Shown here one piece after another: positions 33,934 through 40,959 of a stretch of DNA of 40,959 bases. A program made the position numbers and the translations under genes. The DNA lies in NCBI GenBank assembly GCA_903848655.1, contig CAINGT010000103.1:1-40959 (forward strand), written 5' to 3'. The notes beneath the pieces were generated by a model. The model saw only the letters and a list, made by a program, of their open reading frames with translations. It was not told the DNA's origin and did no database searches. The stretch's first letter is position 1; each line of letters opens with the position of its first letter. This DNA is from an uncultured Sphingomonadales bacterium (GTDB lineage: Bacteria; Pseudomonadota; Alphaproteobacteria; Sphingomonadales; Sphingomonadaceae).

Positions 33934-35979
33934 ATGGCAGCGATATCAACCAGCACGATTGAAGATGGTATCGGCGTGCTCACGCTCGATTCGCCGCCGG
34001 TCAATGCGCTTGGCCTCCACGTCCGCCGCGCGCTCGCCGACGGGTTCGCTGCCTTTGCCGCCGATGATACGGTCAAAGCCGTCGTGCTGATCTGCGGCGG
34101 GCGCACGTTTTTTGCCGGGGCCGATATTACCGAATTCGGCAAGCCGCCGGTCGAACCGACGCTGCTGACCGTGCTCGACAGCATCGAAGCCAGCGCCAAG
34201 CCGGTGATCGCCGCGATCCATGGCACGGCGCTGGGCGGCGGGTTTGAACTGTCGCTGGTCTGCCATTACCGCATCGCCGTGCCATCGGCCAAAGTCGGCC
34301 TGCCCGAAGTCCATCTCGGGCTGTTGCCCGGCGCGGGCGGCACGCAACGGCTGCCGCGCGTGGTCGGGCCGCAAATCGCGCTCGAGATCATGACCAAAGG
34401 CACCCCGGTGCCCGCGCGCAAAGCGCTCGAGCTTGGCATGATCGACGCACTGGCCGGGGAAGACAGCTTGCGCGCCGATGCCATCGCTTATGCGCACAGC
34501 GTGCTGGCTGCGGGCGAACCGCTGCGCCGGGTGCGTGATCGCGAGGACAAGATCGCACCCGCGCGCGCGCAACCCGAACTGTTCGCCGATTTCCGCAAGG
34601 CCAATGCGCGTGCGTTTCGCGGGTTCAAGGCCCCCGAAGCCATTGTCAAAGCGGTTGAAGCGGCGGTCACGCTGCCGTTCGATCAGGGCGTAGCGCGCGA
34701 GCGCGAACTGTTCCGCGAACTGGTCGTCAGCACCGAAAGCGCGGCGCAGCGCCATTATTTCTTTGCCGAGCGCGAAAGCGCCAAAGTCCCCGATCTGCCC
34801 AAATCGACCGCGACGCTGCCGATCACGACGGTCGGCGTGATCGGCGCGGGCACGATGGGCGGCGGCATTACGATGAATTTCCTCAACGCCGGAATTTCGG
34901 TGACATTGGTGGAAATGACGCAAGCCGCGCTCGATCGCGGGATCGGTGTCATCCGCCGCAATTATGAAACCAGCGCCGCCAAAGGCCGGATGACCAGCGC
35001 GCAAGTCGAAGCGCGGATGGCGCTGATTGCGCCAGCGCTGACCCTCGATGCGCTGGCCGGGGCCGATCTGGTGATCGAGGCGGTGTTTGAAGACATGGCG
35101 GTCAAACAGGATATTTTTGCCCGGCTCGATACTGTCGCCAAGCCCGGCGCGATCCTTGCCACCAATACGTCATACCTTGATATCGATGCGATTGCCGCCG
35201 TCACCAGCCGCCCCGAAGCGGTGGTCGGGCTGCACTTCTTTTCGCCCGCCAATGTCATGCGGCTGCTCGAAGTGGTGCGCGGCGCGCGCACCGCGCCTGA
35301 AGTGATTGCAACTGCGATGAATCTGGCCAAAGTGATCGGCAAAGTGCCGGTGCTGGCGCGCGTGTGCCACGGCTTTATCGCCAACCGGGTGATGACGGTG
35401 CGCGGGCGCGCCGCTGATGCGCTGATCTTGCGCGGGGCCAGCCCGCAGGCGGTCGATGCCGCGATCACCGCCTATGGTTTTGCCATGGGTCCGTTCCAGA
35501 TGCTCGATCTGGTCGGGCTGGATGTCATCGGGCGTGGATCGACCGAACGTTCGGTGCGCGGCGATCTGGTGGCGCTGGGGCGGCTGGGGCAAAAGCAGAA
35601 CGGCGGCTATTACGACTATGACGATCAGCGCAGACCCACGCCATCGCCGGTCGCAGCCCAAGTGATCGCCGAAATCGCGGCCTTGCACGGGATCAATGCG
35701 CCCATTTCGCCCGACGCCGATGACGTGGTGGCGCGCTTGCTCTACCCCGTGGTCAACGAAGGGGCCAAAGTGCTGGAAGAAGGCATTGCCATCCGCGCCA
35801 GCGATATCGATGTCGCGTGTATCCTCGGCTACAACTGGCCGGTCTTTACTGGCGGGCCGATGTTCTGGGCCGATACCGTCGGCCTGCCGCAGATTGTTGC
35901 AGGCTTGCGCGAACAGGGGATCGAACCCGCGCGCCTGTTGATCGAAAAGGCGCAAAGCGGCACGAACTTTACCCGCTGA
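33934..35979 (+). CDS. Bifunctional enoyl-CoA hydratase/3-hydroxyacyl-CoA dehydrogenase (FadB/FadJ-like)
   Basis: 681 residues. Residues 1-190 are a hydratase domain with both catalytic glutamates (GTALGGGFELSLVCHYR and PEVHLGLLPGAGGTQRLPR). From about residue 300 comes the NAD-binding dehydrogenase (VGVIGAGTMGGGITMNFLNA). It has the catalytic His in VVGLHFFSPANVMRLLEVV and the C-terminal helical domains ending TGGPMFWADTVGLPQIV. It carries out two consecutive steps of fatty acid beta-oxidation. It is shorter than E. coli FadB/FadJ and more like the alphaproteobacterial and peroxisomal type. AAAGGAA precedes the ATG. The thiolase subunit is not nearby. Confidence 0.93.
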   Translation: MAAISTSTIEDGIGVLTLDSPPVNALGLHVRRALADGFAAFAADDTVKAVVLICGGRTFFAGADITEFGKPPVEPTLLTVLDSIEASAKPVIAAIHGTALGGGFELSLVCHYRIAVPSAKVGLPEVHLGLLPGAGGTQRLPRVVGPQIALEIMTKGTPVPARKALELGMIDALAGEDSLRADAIAYAHSVLAAGEPLRRVRDREDKIAPARAQPELFADFRKANARAFRGFKAPEAIVKAVEAAVTLPFDQGVARERELFRELVVSTESAAQRHYFFAERESAKVPDLPKSTATLPITTVGVIGAGTMGGGITMNFLNAGISVTLVEMTQAALDRGIGVIRRNYETSAAKGRMTSAQVEARMALIAPALTLDALAGADLVIEAVFEDMAVKQDIFARLDTVAKPGAILATNTSYLDIDAIAAVTSRPEAVVGLHFFSPANVMRLLEVVRGARTAPEVIATAMNLAKVIGKVPVLARVCHGFIANRVMTVRGRAADALILRGASPQAVDAAITAYGFAMGPFQMLDLVGLDVIGRGSTERSVRGDLVALGRLGQKQNGGYYDYDDQRRPTPSPVAAQVIAEIAALHGINAPISPDADDVVARLLYPVVNEGAKVLEEGIAIRASDIDVACILGYNWPVFTGGPMFWADTVGLPQIVAGLREQGIEPARLLIEKAQSGTNFTR

Positions 35980-36018
35980 CCAGCCTTGCGCGCCGCAAGG
36001 ACGCTTCGCTTACCACTT

Positions 36019-36039
36019 ATTGCAAACGATTGTTGCAAT
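36019..36039. promoter_or_regulatory. Candidate LacI-family operator upstream of the sugar operon
   Basis: ATTGCAA and TTGCAAT form perfect 7-base arms around ACGATTG. Across them lies CAAACGATTG (36023-36032), a CAANCGNTTG palindrome with the central CG typical of LacI/GalR operators. It stands 65 bases before the permease start and is the natural site to control the permease-GH36-GH68 operon. No LacI-type gene is in the window. Confidence 0.5.
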
Positions 36040-36103
36040 GGTGCGCGCGGTGTGACAAGACCCGCGCACGAGGGCCGACAACGCCCCATTGGGGAGACGT
36101 ATC

Positions 36104-37471
36104 GTGCCTGTGCATCGCCCGCGCCTGTCGCTTGGCCGCATTCTCGAAATGAACTTGGGCTTTTTAGGCCTGCAATTCAGCTTCGGGCTGCAACAGGGCA
36201 ATATGGCCCCGATCTACAGCTATCTTGGCGCGAATGAGAGCCAGTTGCCGCTGCTTCAGCTGGCCGGGCCGATGACTGGGCTGCTGATCCAGCCGCTGAT
36301 CGGCGCGTTGAGTGATCGGACCACCGGGCGCTGGGGGCGGCGCACGCCCTATTTCCTGATTGGCGCGGTGCTGTGTTGCGTGGGGCTGGCGGTGATGCCG
36401 CTGTCATCATCGCTTCTGATGGCGGCCTCGCTGCTGTGGCTGCTCGATGCGGGCAACAATATCACGATGGAGCCTTATCGCGCCTATGTGTCGGATCGGC
36501 TCAATCCATCGCAGCGCCAGTTCGGGTTTTTGACGCAAAGCGCGTTTACCGGCCTTGCGCAAATGCTGGCGTTTCTGACCCCGGCGCTGCTCGTCTGGTT
36601 CGGGATGAATCAGGACTGGGTCGATGAGCATAACATCCCCTATACCGTGCGCGTGGTGTTCTCGATTGGCGCGGTGCTGTCGCTGACCACGATCTTGTGG
36701 TCGATCTGGCGCGTGCCCGAATTGCCGCTGACGCGCGATGAACGCGCCGAAATCCTTGCCCGCCCCGCCGGGTTCGGCGCAACGCTGCTGGAAATTGTCA
36801 GCGCGATCCGCACAATGCCGCGCGCCATGCGCAAATTGGGGGTGATGAGCCTGTTTCAATGGTTCGGCATGTCGGGCTATTGGACATATGCGGTCTATTC
36901 GCTGGCGCGCACGATCTATCACACCAGCGATGCGCAGACCTCTGCTTTCCACAGCGCGGTGCTGACCAATGGCGTGGTCGCGGCATTTTACAACGCGGTG
37001 GCGTTTATCGGGGCGTTTGCGATGGTGCCTTTGGCGCGGCGGATTGGCCCCGGGCCGCTCCATGCGCTGGCGCTGACACTGGGCGGGGTGGGGATGATCG
37101 CGCTGCCACACGTGCACGACAAAGCCTTGCTGTTCGTGCCAGCCATCGGAGTCGGGTTGGCGTGGGGCAGCATTATGGGCAATCCGTATACCATCCTGAC
37201 CAGCGCGATCCCGCCCGCGCGCACCGGGGTCTATATGGGCATTTTCAACATGATGATCGTGCTGCCGATGCTGCTGTTCGCGGTGGTGATGAGCCGGCTC
37301 GATCTAGGCGTGGTAACGATTGGCTTTGATGTCTATCACCGGCTGCTCGGCGATGATCCGCGCAATATGTTGCGCCTGTGCGGACTGTGCCTGATCGCGG
37401 GCGGCATCGCAGTGGCGTGGGTGGAAGAAGGCCGCGCGCGCCCCGCAACCGCAGAGCCGGCTGCCGCATGA
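36104..37471 (+). CDS. MFS sugar permease (GPH/SLC45-like oligosaccharide:H+ symporter)
   Basis: 455 residues with 12 predicted helices. It begins RLSLGRILEMNLGFLGLQFS then FGLQQGNMAPIYSYLGA. The diagnostic loop is IGALSDRTTGRWGRRTPYFL, shared with the SLC45/GPH-type sucrose and maltose carriers. Alphaproteobacterial relatives carry maltose or sucrose. Because the next two genes encode alpha-galactosidase and a GH68 enzyme, raffinose-family sugars, melibiose or sucrose are the likely cargo (inference). GTG at 36104 is the start, with GGGGAGA seven bases upstream; the TTG at 36089 is a poorer choice. Its stop overlaps the GH36 start (ATGA). Confidence 0.85.
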   Translation: MPVHRPRLSLGRILEMNLGFLGLQFSFGLQQGNMAPIYSYLGANESQLPLLQLAGPMTGLLIQPLIGALSDRTTGRWGRRTPYFLIGAVLCCVGLAVMPLSSSLLMAASLLWLLDAGNNITMEPYRAYVSDRLNPSQRQFGFLTQSAFTGLAQMLAFLTPALLVWFGMNQDWVDEHNIPYTVRVVFSIGAVLSLTTILWSIWRVPELPLTRDERAEILARPAGFGATLLEIVSAIRTMPRAMRKLGVMSLFQWFGMSGYWTYAVYSLARTIYHTSDAQTSAFHSAVLTNGVVAAFYNAVAFIGAFAMVPLARRIGPGPLHALALTLGGVGMIALPHVHDKALLFVPAIGVGLAWGSIMGNPYTILTSAIPPARTGVYMGIFNMMIVLPMLLFAVVMSRLDLGVVTIGFDVYHRLLGDDPRNMLRLCGLCLIAGGIAVAWVEEGRARPATAEPAAA

Positions 37472-39603
37472 CAGGACTGGTGGTCTTGGCGGCAGGCGAA
37501 GGCAGTCTGGTGGTCGAACCGGTCGCCGATGGTGCGCCGCGCTGGCACCATTGCGGCGCGCGTATCGTTCCCGGCGCGCCGCCGCTGCTGGCGGCAACGC
37601 GCACCGCCGCATCGTTTTCACTCGACCGCGACTGTCCGCTTTCCACCGCGCCGGTGGCGGGCACCGGCTGGTTCGGGCCGGAGGTGATCGGCGTGAGCCG
37701 GGCGGGCAAGCGCGTGGTGCTGGCGTGGACCGACGCGGACATCAGCGGCGATGATGCGCACGTGCGGATCACCTGCCGCGATGCGCTGGCGGGGATCGAA
37801 CTCGTGCAGACGTGGCACACCAGCGGCGCGGGCTGGCACTGCGGCGCGGAGGTGACCAATACCGGCACCGCCGCGGTCACGCTCGACTGGCTGGCGAGCG
37901 TGCTGATCCCGCTGCCACCGCAAGCCGCGCGGCTGATATCGTGGCGCGGGCGGCACAATGCCGAACTGGTCGAAGCCGATGAGCCGCTGCCCGCACACGG
38001 CTGGTTGCGCGAAACCCGGCGCGGGATTTCCGGCCATGGCGGCGCGCCGGGGGTCTATGTGCTGGGCGATGGCGCGGGGTGGCATTCGGGCGACGTGCTG
38101 GCGGTGCAACTGTGCTGGTCGGGCGATACGCGCATCGCAGTTGAACGCGACGATGAAGGCTATCACATCCTGAGCGCGGGCGCGGGGCTGCAACCGGGCG
38201 AAATCGCGCTGGCGCCGGGGCAAAGCTGGGCCGCGCCCGTTGCGCTGCTGGGCTTCAGCCGCGCCGGGCGCAACGGCGCGATGGCCGTGCAACACGCGCT
38301 CGTGCGCGCGATGCAGTGCTGGCCGGGCGGCGCGATGGCGCCACGCAAAGTGCACCTGAACAGTTGGGAAGCGTGCTATTTCGACCACGATGCCACGCGC
38401 ATCGTGGCGCTGGCGCAAGCGGCGGCGGCAATCGGCGTCGAACGCTTCGTGCTCGACGATGGCTGGTTCAAAGGGCGCGGCGATGACAGCGCCGGGCTGG
38501 GCGACTGGATCCCCGATCCGGTCAAGTACCCCCACGGCCTTGCCCCGCTGGCGCACGCGGTGCGCGATCTGGGGATGGAATTCGGGCTGTGGGTCGAACC
38601 CGAAATGGTCAACCCCGACAGCGACTTGTACCGCGCGCATCCCGAATGGGCACTGCACCACGCCGGGCACCCGCGCCTGACCGCGCGCGGGCAACTGGTG
38701 CTCGACATGGCGCGCGCCGATGTGCGCGACTATCTGTTCGCCGCGCTCGACAGCGTGCTGCGCGCGGCTCCCATCGGCTATCTCAAATGGGATCACAACC
38801 GCGATCTGGTGCCGCCGAGTGGCGCGGCGCACGTGCGCGGCACGTATGATTTGCTCGCGCGATTGCGCGCGGCGCATCCGGCGGTCGAAATCGAATCGTG
38901 CGCGGGCGGCGGCGGGCGCAGCGATGCCGGGATGGTGCCCTATGTTCACCGCTTCTGGACCAGTGATACCATCGACGCGGTCAGCCGGGTGGCAATGCAG
39001 CGCGGCTTTCTGGCGTTTTTGCCACCCGAAATGATGGGCAGCCATGTCGGGGCCAGCCCGGCCCACGCCACCGGGCGCAGCCAGTCAATGGCGTTTCGCG
39101 CCGCCATCGCCAGCACCGGGCATTTCGGAGTGGAGCTTGATCCCGCCGCGCTGGCACCCGAATCCCATGCGGAACTGGCGCAATGGGTCGCATTTGCCCG
39201 CCGCGCGCGCGATCTGGCGCATCATGGCCAGGTGTGGCTGGGCCAAGGCGGCGACGGATTGGTGTGGCAGGCGCAAGGCAGCCTCGATGCCGGGCTACTG
39301 CTGTGGGTGATCCGCACCGCGCCGCCGCTCGACCGCCGTCCGCGCCCGCTGCCTTTGCCGTTTGTGGCGGGCGCAGGCGATATCAGCGTGTGTCTGCTGG
39401 GCATCGCCGGGGGCTTGGCGGGGCATCTGCCACCGCTGCCGACGGTCTGGTCCGGCCCTGACGCCGCGCCAGTGCCATTCACCGCCGACTGGCTCGCGCA
39501 TGTCGGCCTGCCGCTGCCGCCGCTGCGCGCCGAAAGCGTCGCCCTATTCCACTGCGTGCGCGCGGGCGGTCCGCGTTTTGCACCGCTGCACCCTGAAACC
39601 TGA
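37468..39603 (+). CDS. GH36 alpha-galactosidase
   Basis: 711 residues. The N-terminal beta-sandwich (about residues 1-290) precedes a (beta/alpha)8 barrel. The nucleophile is Asp442 in YLKWDHNRDLV, and the acid/base is Asp500 in RFWTSDTIDAV. FVLDDGWFKGRGDD, GLWVEPEMVNPDSDLY and ESCAGGGGRSDAGMVP are typical of family 36. It removes terminal alpha-1,6-galactose from raffinose, melibiose and stachyose. There is no signal peptide, so it acts in the cytoplasm on imported sugar. It is coupled to the permease by a 4-base overlap. GH36 also contains N-acetylgalactosaminidases, which cannot be excluded by reading. Confidence 0.92.
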   Translation: MTGLVVLAAGEGSLVVEPVADGAPRWHHCGARIVPGAPPLLAATRTAASFSLDRDCPLSTAPVAGTGWFGPEVIGVSRAGKRVVLAWTDADISGDDAHVRITCRDALAGIELVQTWHTSGAGWHCGAEVTNTGTAAVTLDWLASVLIPLPPQAARLISWRGRHNAELVEADEPLPAHGWLRETRRGISGHGGAPGVYVLGDGAGWHSGDVLAVQLCWSGDTRIAVERDDEGYHILSAGAGLQPGEIALAPGQSWAAPVALLGFSRAGRNGAMAVQHALVRAMQCWPGGAMAPRKVHLNSWEACYFDHDATRIVALAQAAAAIGVERFVLDDGWFKGRGDDSAGLGDWIPDPVKYPHGLAPLAHAVRDLGMEFGLWVEPEMVNPDSDLYRAHPEWALHHAGHPRLTARGQLVLDMARADVRDYLFAALDSVLRAAPIGYLKWDHNRDLVPPSGAAHVRGTYDLLARLRAAHPAVEIESCAGGGGRSDAGMVPYVHRFWTSDTIDAVSRVAMQRGFLAFLPPEMMGSHVGASPAHATGRSQSMAFRAAIASTGHFGVELDPAALAPESHAELAQWVAFARRARDLAHHGQVWLGQGGDGLVWQAQGSLDAGLLLWVIRTAPPLDRRPRPLPLPFVAGAGDISVCLLGIAGGLAGHLPPLPTVWSGPDAAPVPFTADWLAHVGLPLPPLRAESVALFHCVRAGGPRFAPLHPET

Positions 39604-39623
39604 ATGAAGATTGCTGTTTATCC

Positions 39624-40748
39624 ATGACCGATCCCTCGATTGCCAATTTCGGTGCGTCACGCTGGGCACCGCGCGCGTTTGACCCGATCCCGTCTCTGCC
39701 GCCGATCACTGCCGCCGATGCCGCGCCGATTCTGCCGGGGATCGATCTGTGGGATTGCTGGCCGCTGGCGCACGACACGGGCGCAACCGTGGTCCATCGG
39801 GGGCGGACGTGGTGGTTTTTCCTCGGCGCCCCGGCCTTGCCCGATCCGGCAGAGCGCCATGGCCTCGCGCGCATTCGCCTGCTGTCGCATGGCGACGATG
39901 GCTGGCGCGACCACGGCCCGGCGCTGCCCGATGGACTGAACCCCGGGCAGCGCGAATGGGCCGGCAGTGCGATGCTTAACGCTGACGGCGCAACTGTTAC
40001 GCTGTTCTATACTGTGGCCGGGCGGCGCGATGGCCCGCCCTCGTTCGAACAACGGCTCTATGCCGCGCAAGCCCGGTTGGCCGATGATGGCCTGACCGAC
40101 TGGCAGGCCCCGCGCGAAGTGGTGGCCGCCGACGGGGTGCGCTATCTGCTTGATCGGCAAGAAATCGCGCATCCCCAGCCCGGCACGATCAAGGCATTTC
40201 GCGATCCGGCATGGTTCCGCGACCCCGTCACCGGCCTTGCCCATATCGTGTTCACCGCCAGCGCGGGATGGAACAATGATCCGCACAACGGCGTGATCGG
40301 CATTGCCACGCGCGGCGCAGCGGGCTGGGTGCTCGGCGATCCGCTGATCGAAGCCATTGGCGTCAACAACGAGTTGGAACGCCCCTGCGTGGTGCATCGC
40401 GACGGGCGCTATTACCTGTTCTGGTCAACCCAGCGCCATACGTTCGCCCCCGACACCCCCGCCGGGCCAAACGGCCTCTATGGCGCGGTAGCCGACCGGT
40501 TGACCGGCCCGTGGCACCCGGTCAACGGATCGGGCCTTGTCGCCGCCAACCCGGCGGGCGAGCCGACCCAAAGCTATAGCTGGTGGGTCACCGGCGAAGA
40601 CGATGTATGGAGCTTTATCGACTATTGGGGGATGGCCGGACGCACGCTGACCGACCACCCCGCGCTCGTGCGCCAGCAATTCGGCGGCACCCCCGCCCCG
40701 GTGTTCCGCTTGCGCTATATCGGCGACCGCGTGGACATCGCCGACTAG
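39624..40748 (+). CDS. GH68 fructosyl hydrolase (sucrase/levansucrase family)
   Basis: 374 residues, a five-bladed propeller of family 68. The nucleophile is Asp44 (GIDLWDCWPL), the transition-state stabiliser Asp194 (KAFRDPAWFRDP) and the acid/base Glu252 within NELERPCVVH. Members cleave sucrose and either hydrolyse the fructosyl group or build levan. The protein is at the short end of the family and has no signal peptide. Placed after a permease and a cytoplasmic GH36, it is more likely an intracellular sucrose-splitting enzyme than an exported levansucrase; this is inference. Zymomonas sucrases of this family also lack a classical signal yet are secreted, so location is unproven. It lies 20 bases after GH36. 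Confidence 0.88.
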   Translation: MTDPSIANFGASRWAPRAFDPIPSLPPITAADAAPILPGIDLWDCWPLAHDTGATVVHRGRTWWFFLGAPALPDPAERHGLARIRLLSHGDDGWRDHGPALPDGLNPGQREWAGSAMLNADGATVTLFYTVAGRRDGPPSFEQRLYAAQARLADDGLTDWQAPREVVAADGVRYLLDRQEIAHPQPGTIKAFRDPAWFRDPVTGLAHIVFTASAGWNNDPHNGVIGIATRGAAGWVLGDPLIEAIGVNNELERPCVVHRDGRYYLFWSTQRHTFAPDTPAGPNGLYGAVADRLTGPWHPVNGSGLVAANPAGEPTQSYSWWVTGEDDVWSFIDYWGMAGRTLTDHPALVRQQFGGTPAPVFRLRYIGDRVDIAD

Positions 40749-40751
40749 ATG

Positions 40752-40773
40752 CCCCCTCCCCTTTAGGGGAGGA
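40752..40773. terminator. Hairpin after the GH68 gene
   Basis: CCTCCCC (40755-40761) pairs with GGGGAGG (40766-40772) around TTTA, starting a few bases past the GH68 stop. It resembles the hairpin after pal. It may end the sugar operon, but no U tract follows. Confidence 0.4.
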
Positions 40774-40793
40774 CTATCGCATCCGCACTCTCG

Positions 40794-40931
40794 CTCCTCC
40801 CCCTCTGGGGGAGGTGGCAGCGCAAAGCGCTGACGGAGGGGGCGCAAAGGATAGGAATGTGGTGCGGTTTCGAGACGTTGCACCCCCTCCGTCAGCCCTG
40901 CGGGCTGCCACCTCCCCCAACGGGGGAGGAC
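40794..40931. repeat. Composite REP-like element, second full copy
   Basis: It has the same design as 10540-10679. The left arm has inner hairpin CAGCGC-AAA-GCGCTG, the right arm CAGCCC-TGC-GGGCTG, and the spacer (about 40845-40882) is similar to the first copy. It fills the region after the GH68 gene. The last 28 bases of the window beyond it show no feature. Confidence 0.88.
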
Positions 40932-40959
40932 CTGGACTTTTCCCCTTACGCGCTTTCGC

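Overview
This 41-kb, high-GC window looks like chromosome of a sphingomonad alphaproteobacterium (order Sphingomonadales). The evidence is the alphaproteobacterial gene orders rpmF-plsX-fabH-ihfA-merR, DUF1285-nudix-cca and ybgC-tolQRAB-pal, and a protocatechuate 4,5-cleavage (lig) operon very like that of Sphingobium. Genus cannot be fixed from reading alone. Most of the window is housekeeping, with two catabolic loci and several families of structured intergenic repeats.

Layout: 0.1-4.5 kb (+) carries an ScfR-type regulator, a GNAT acetyltransferase, a DUF1285 protein, a CoA-type nudix hydrolase and a CCA-adding enzyme. 4.5-11.1 kb (-) carries a J-domain protein, pal, tolB, tolA, tolR, tolQ, ybgC, a HIT hydrolase, hisE and an EVE-domain protein. 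11.2-12.1 kb (+) is a 2-oxoglutarate/Fe(II) oxygenase whose 3' end faces grpE-hrcA (-) across a perfect 39-bp-arm palindrome. rph-rdgB (+) follow. 15.5-22.3 kb is an aromatic-catabolism block: a YghU-type GST and an AAHS-type aromatic acid transporter (-), diverging from a DUF1932 dehydrogenase-ligJ-ligA-ligB-ligC operon (+). A lone flagellin gene (-) follows, then an Fe-S helicase overlapping a SixA-type phosphatase (+). 26.9-30.3 kb (-) is merR-ihfA-fabH-plsX-rpmF. 30.5-32.3 kb holds a MAPEG protein, a glyoxalase-II-like hydrolase and an S24 repressor. The repressor diverges from a small protein of unknown function that precedes two beta-oxidation genes. 36.0-40.7 kb (+) is a three-gene sugar operon (permease, GH36 alpha-galactosidase, GH68 fructosyl hydrolase). 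Together these three would suffice to import raffinose-type sugars and cut them to monosaccharides.

How the genes work together: LigAB opens protocatechuate, LigC oxidises the product to 2-pyrone-4,6-dicarboxylate, and LigJ hydrates oxalomesaconate further down the path. The lactonase (LigI) and aldolase (LigK) that complete the route are not in the window, so it must be finished elsewhere in the genome.

I found no CRISPR array, prophage, insertion sequence, tRNA or rRNA, and no clear anti-phage or wholly new multi-gene system. The most unusual material is non-coding. A composite REP-like element has left and right hairpins that differ in sequence but keep their pairing. A second repeat family appears five times, only between 15.4 and 26.9 kb around the lig and flagellin genes, and one copy supplies the stop codon of the aromatic transporter. 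The third item is the long perfect palindrome at 12.16-12.26 kb.
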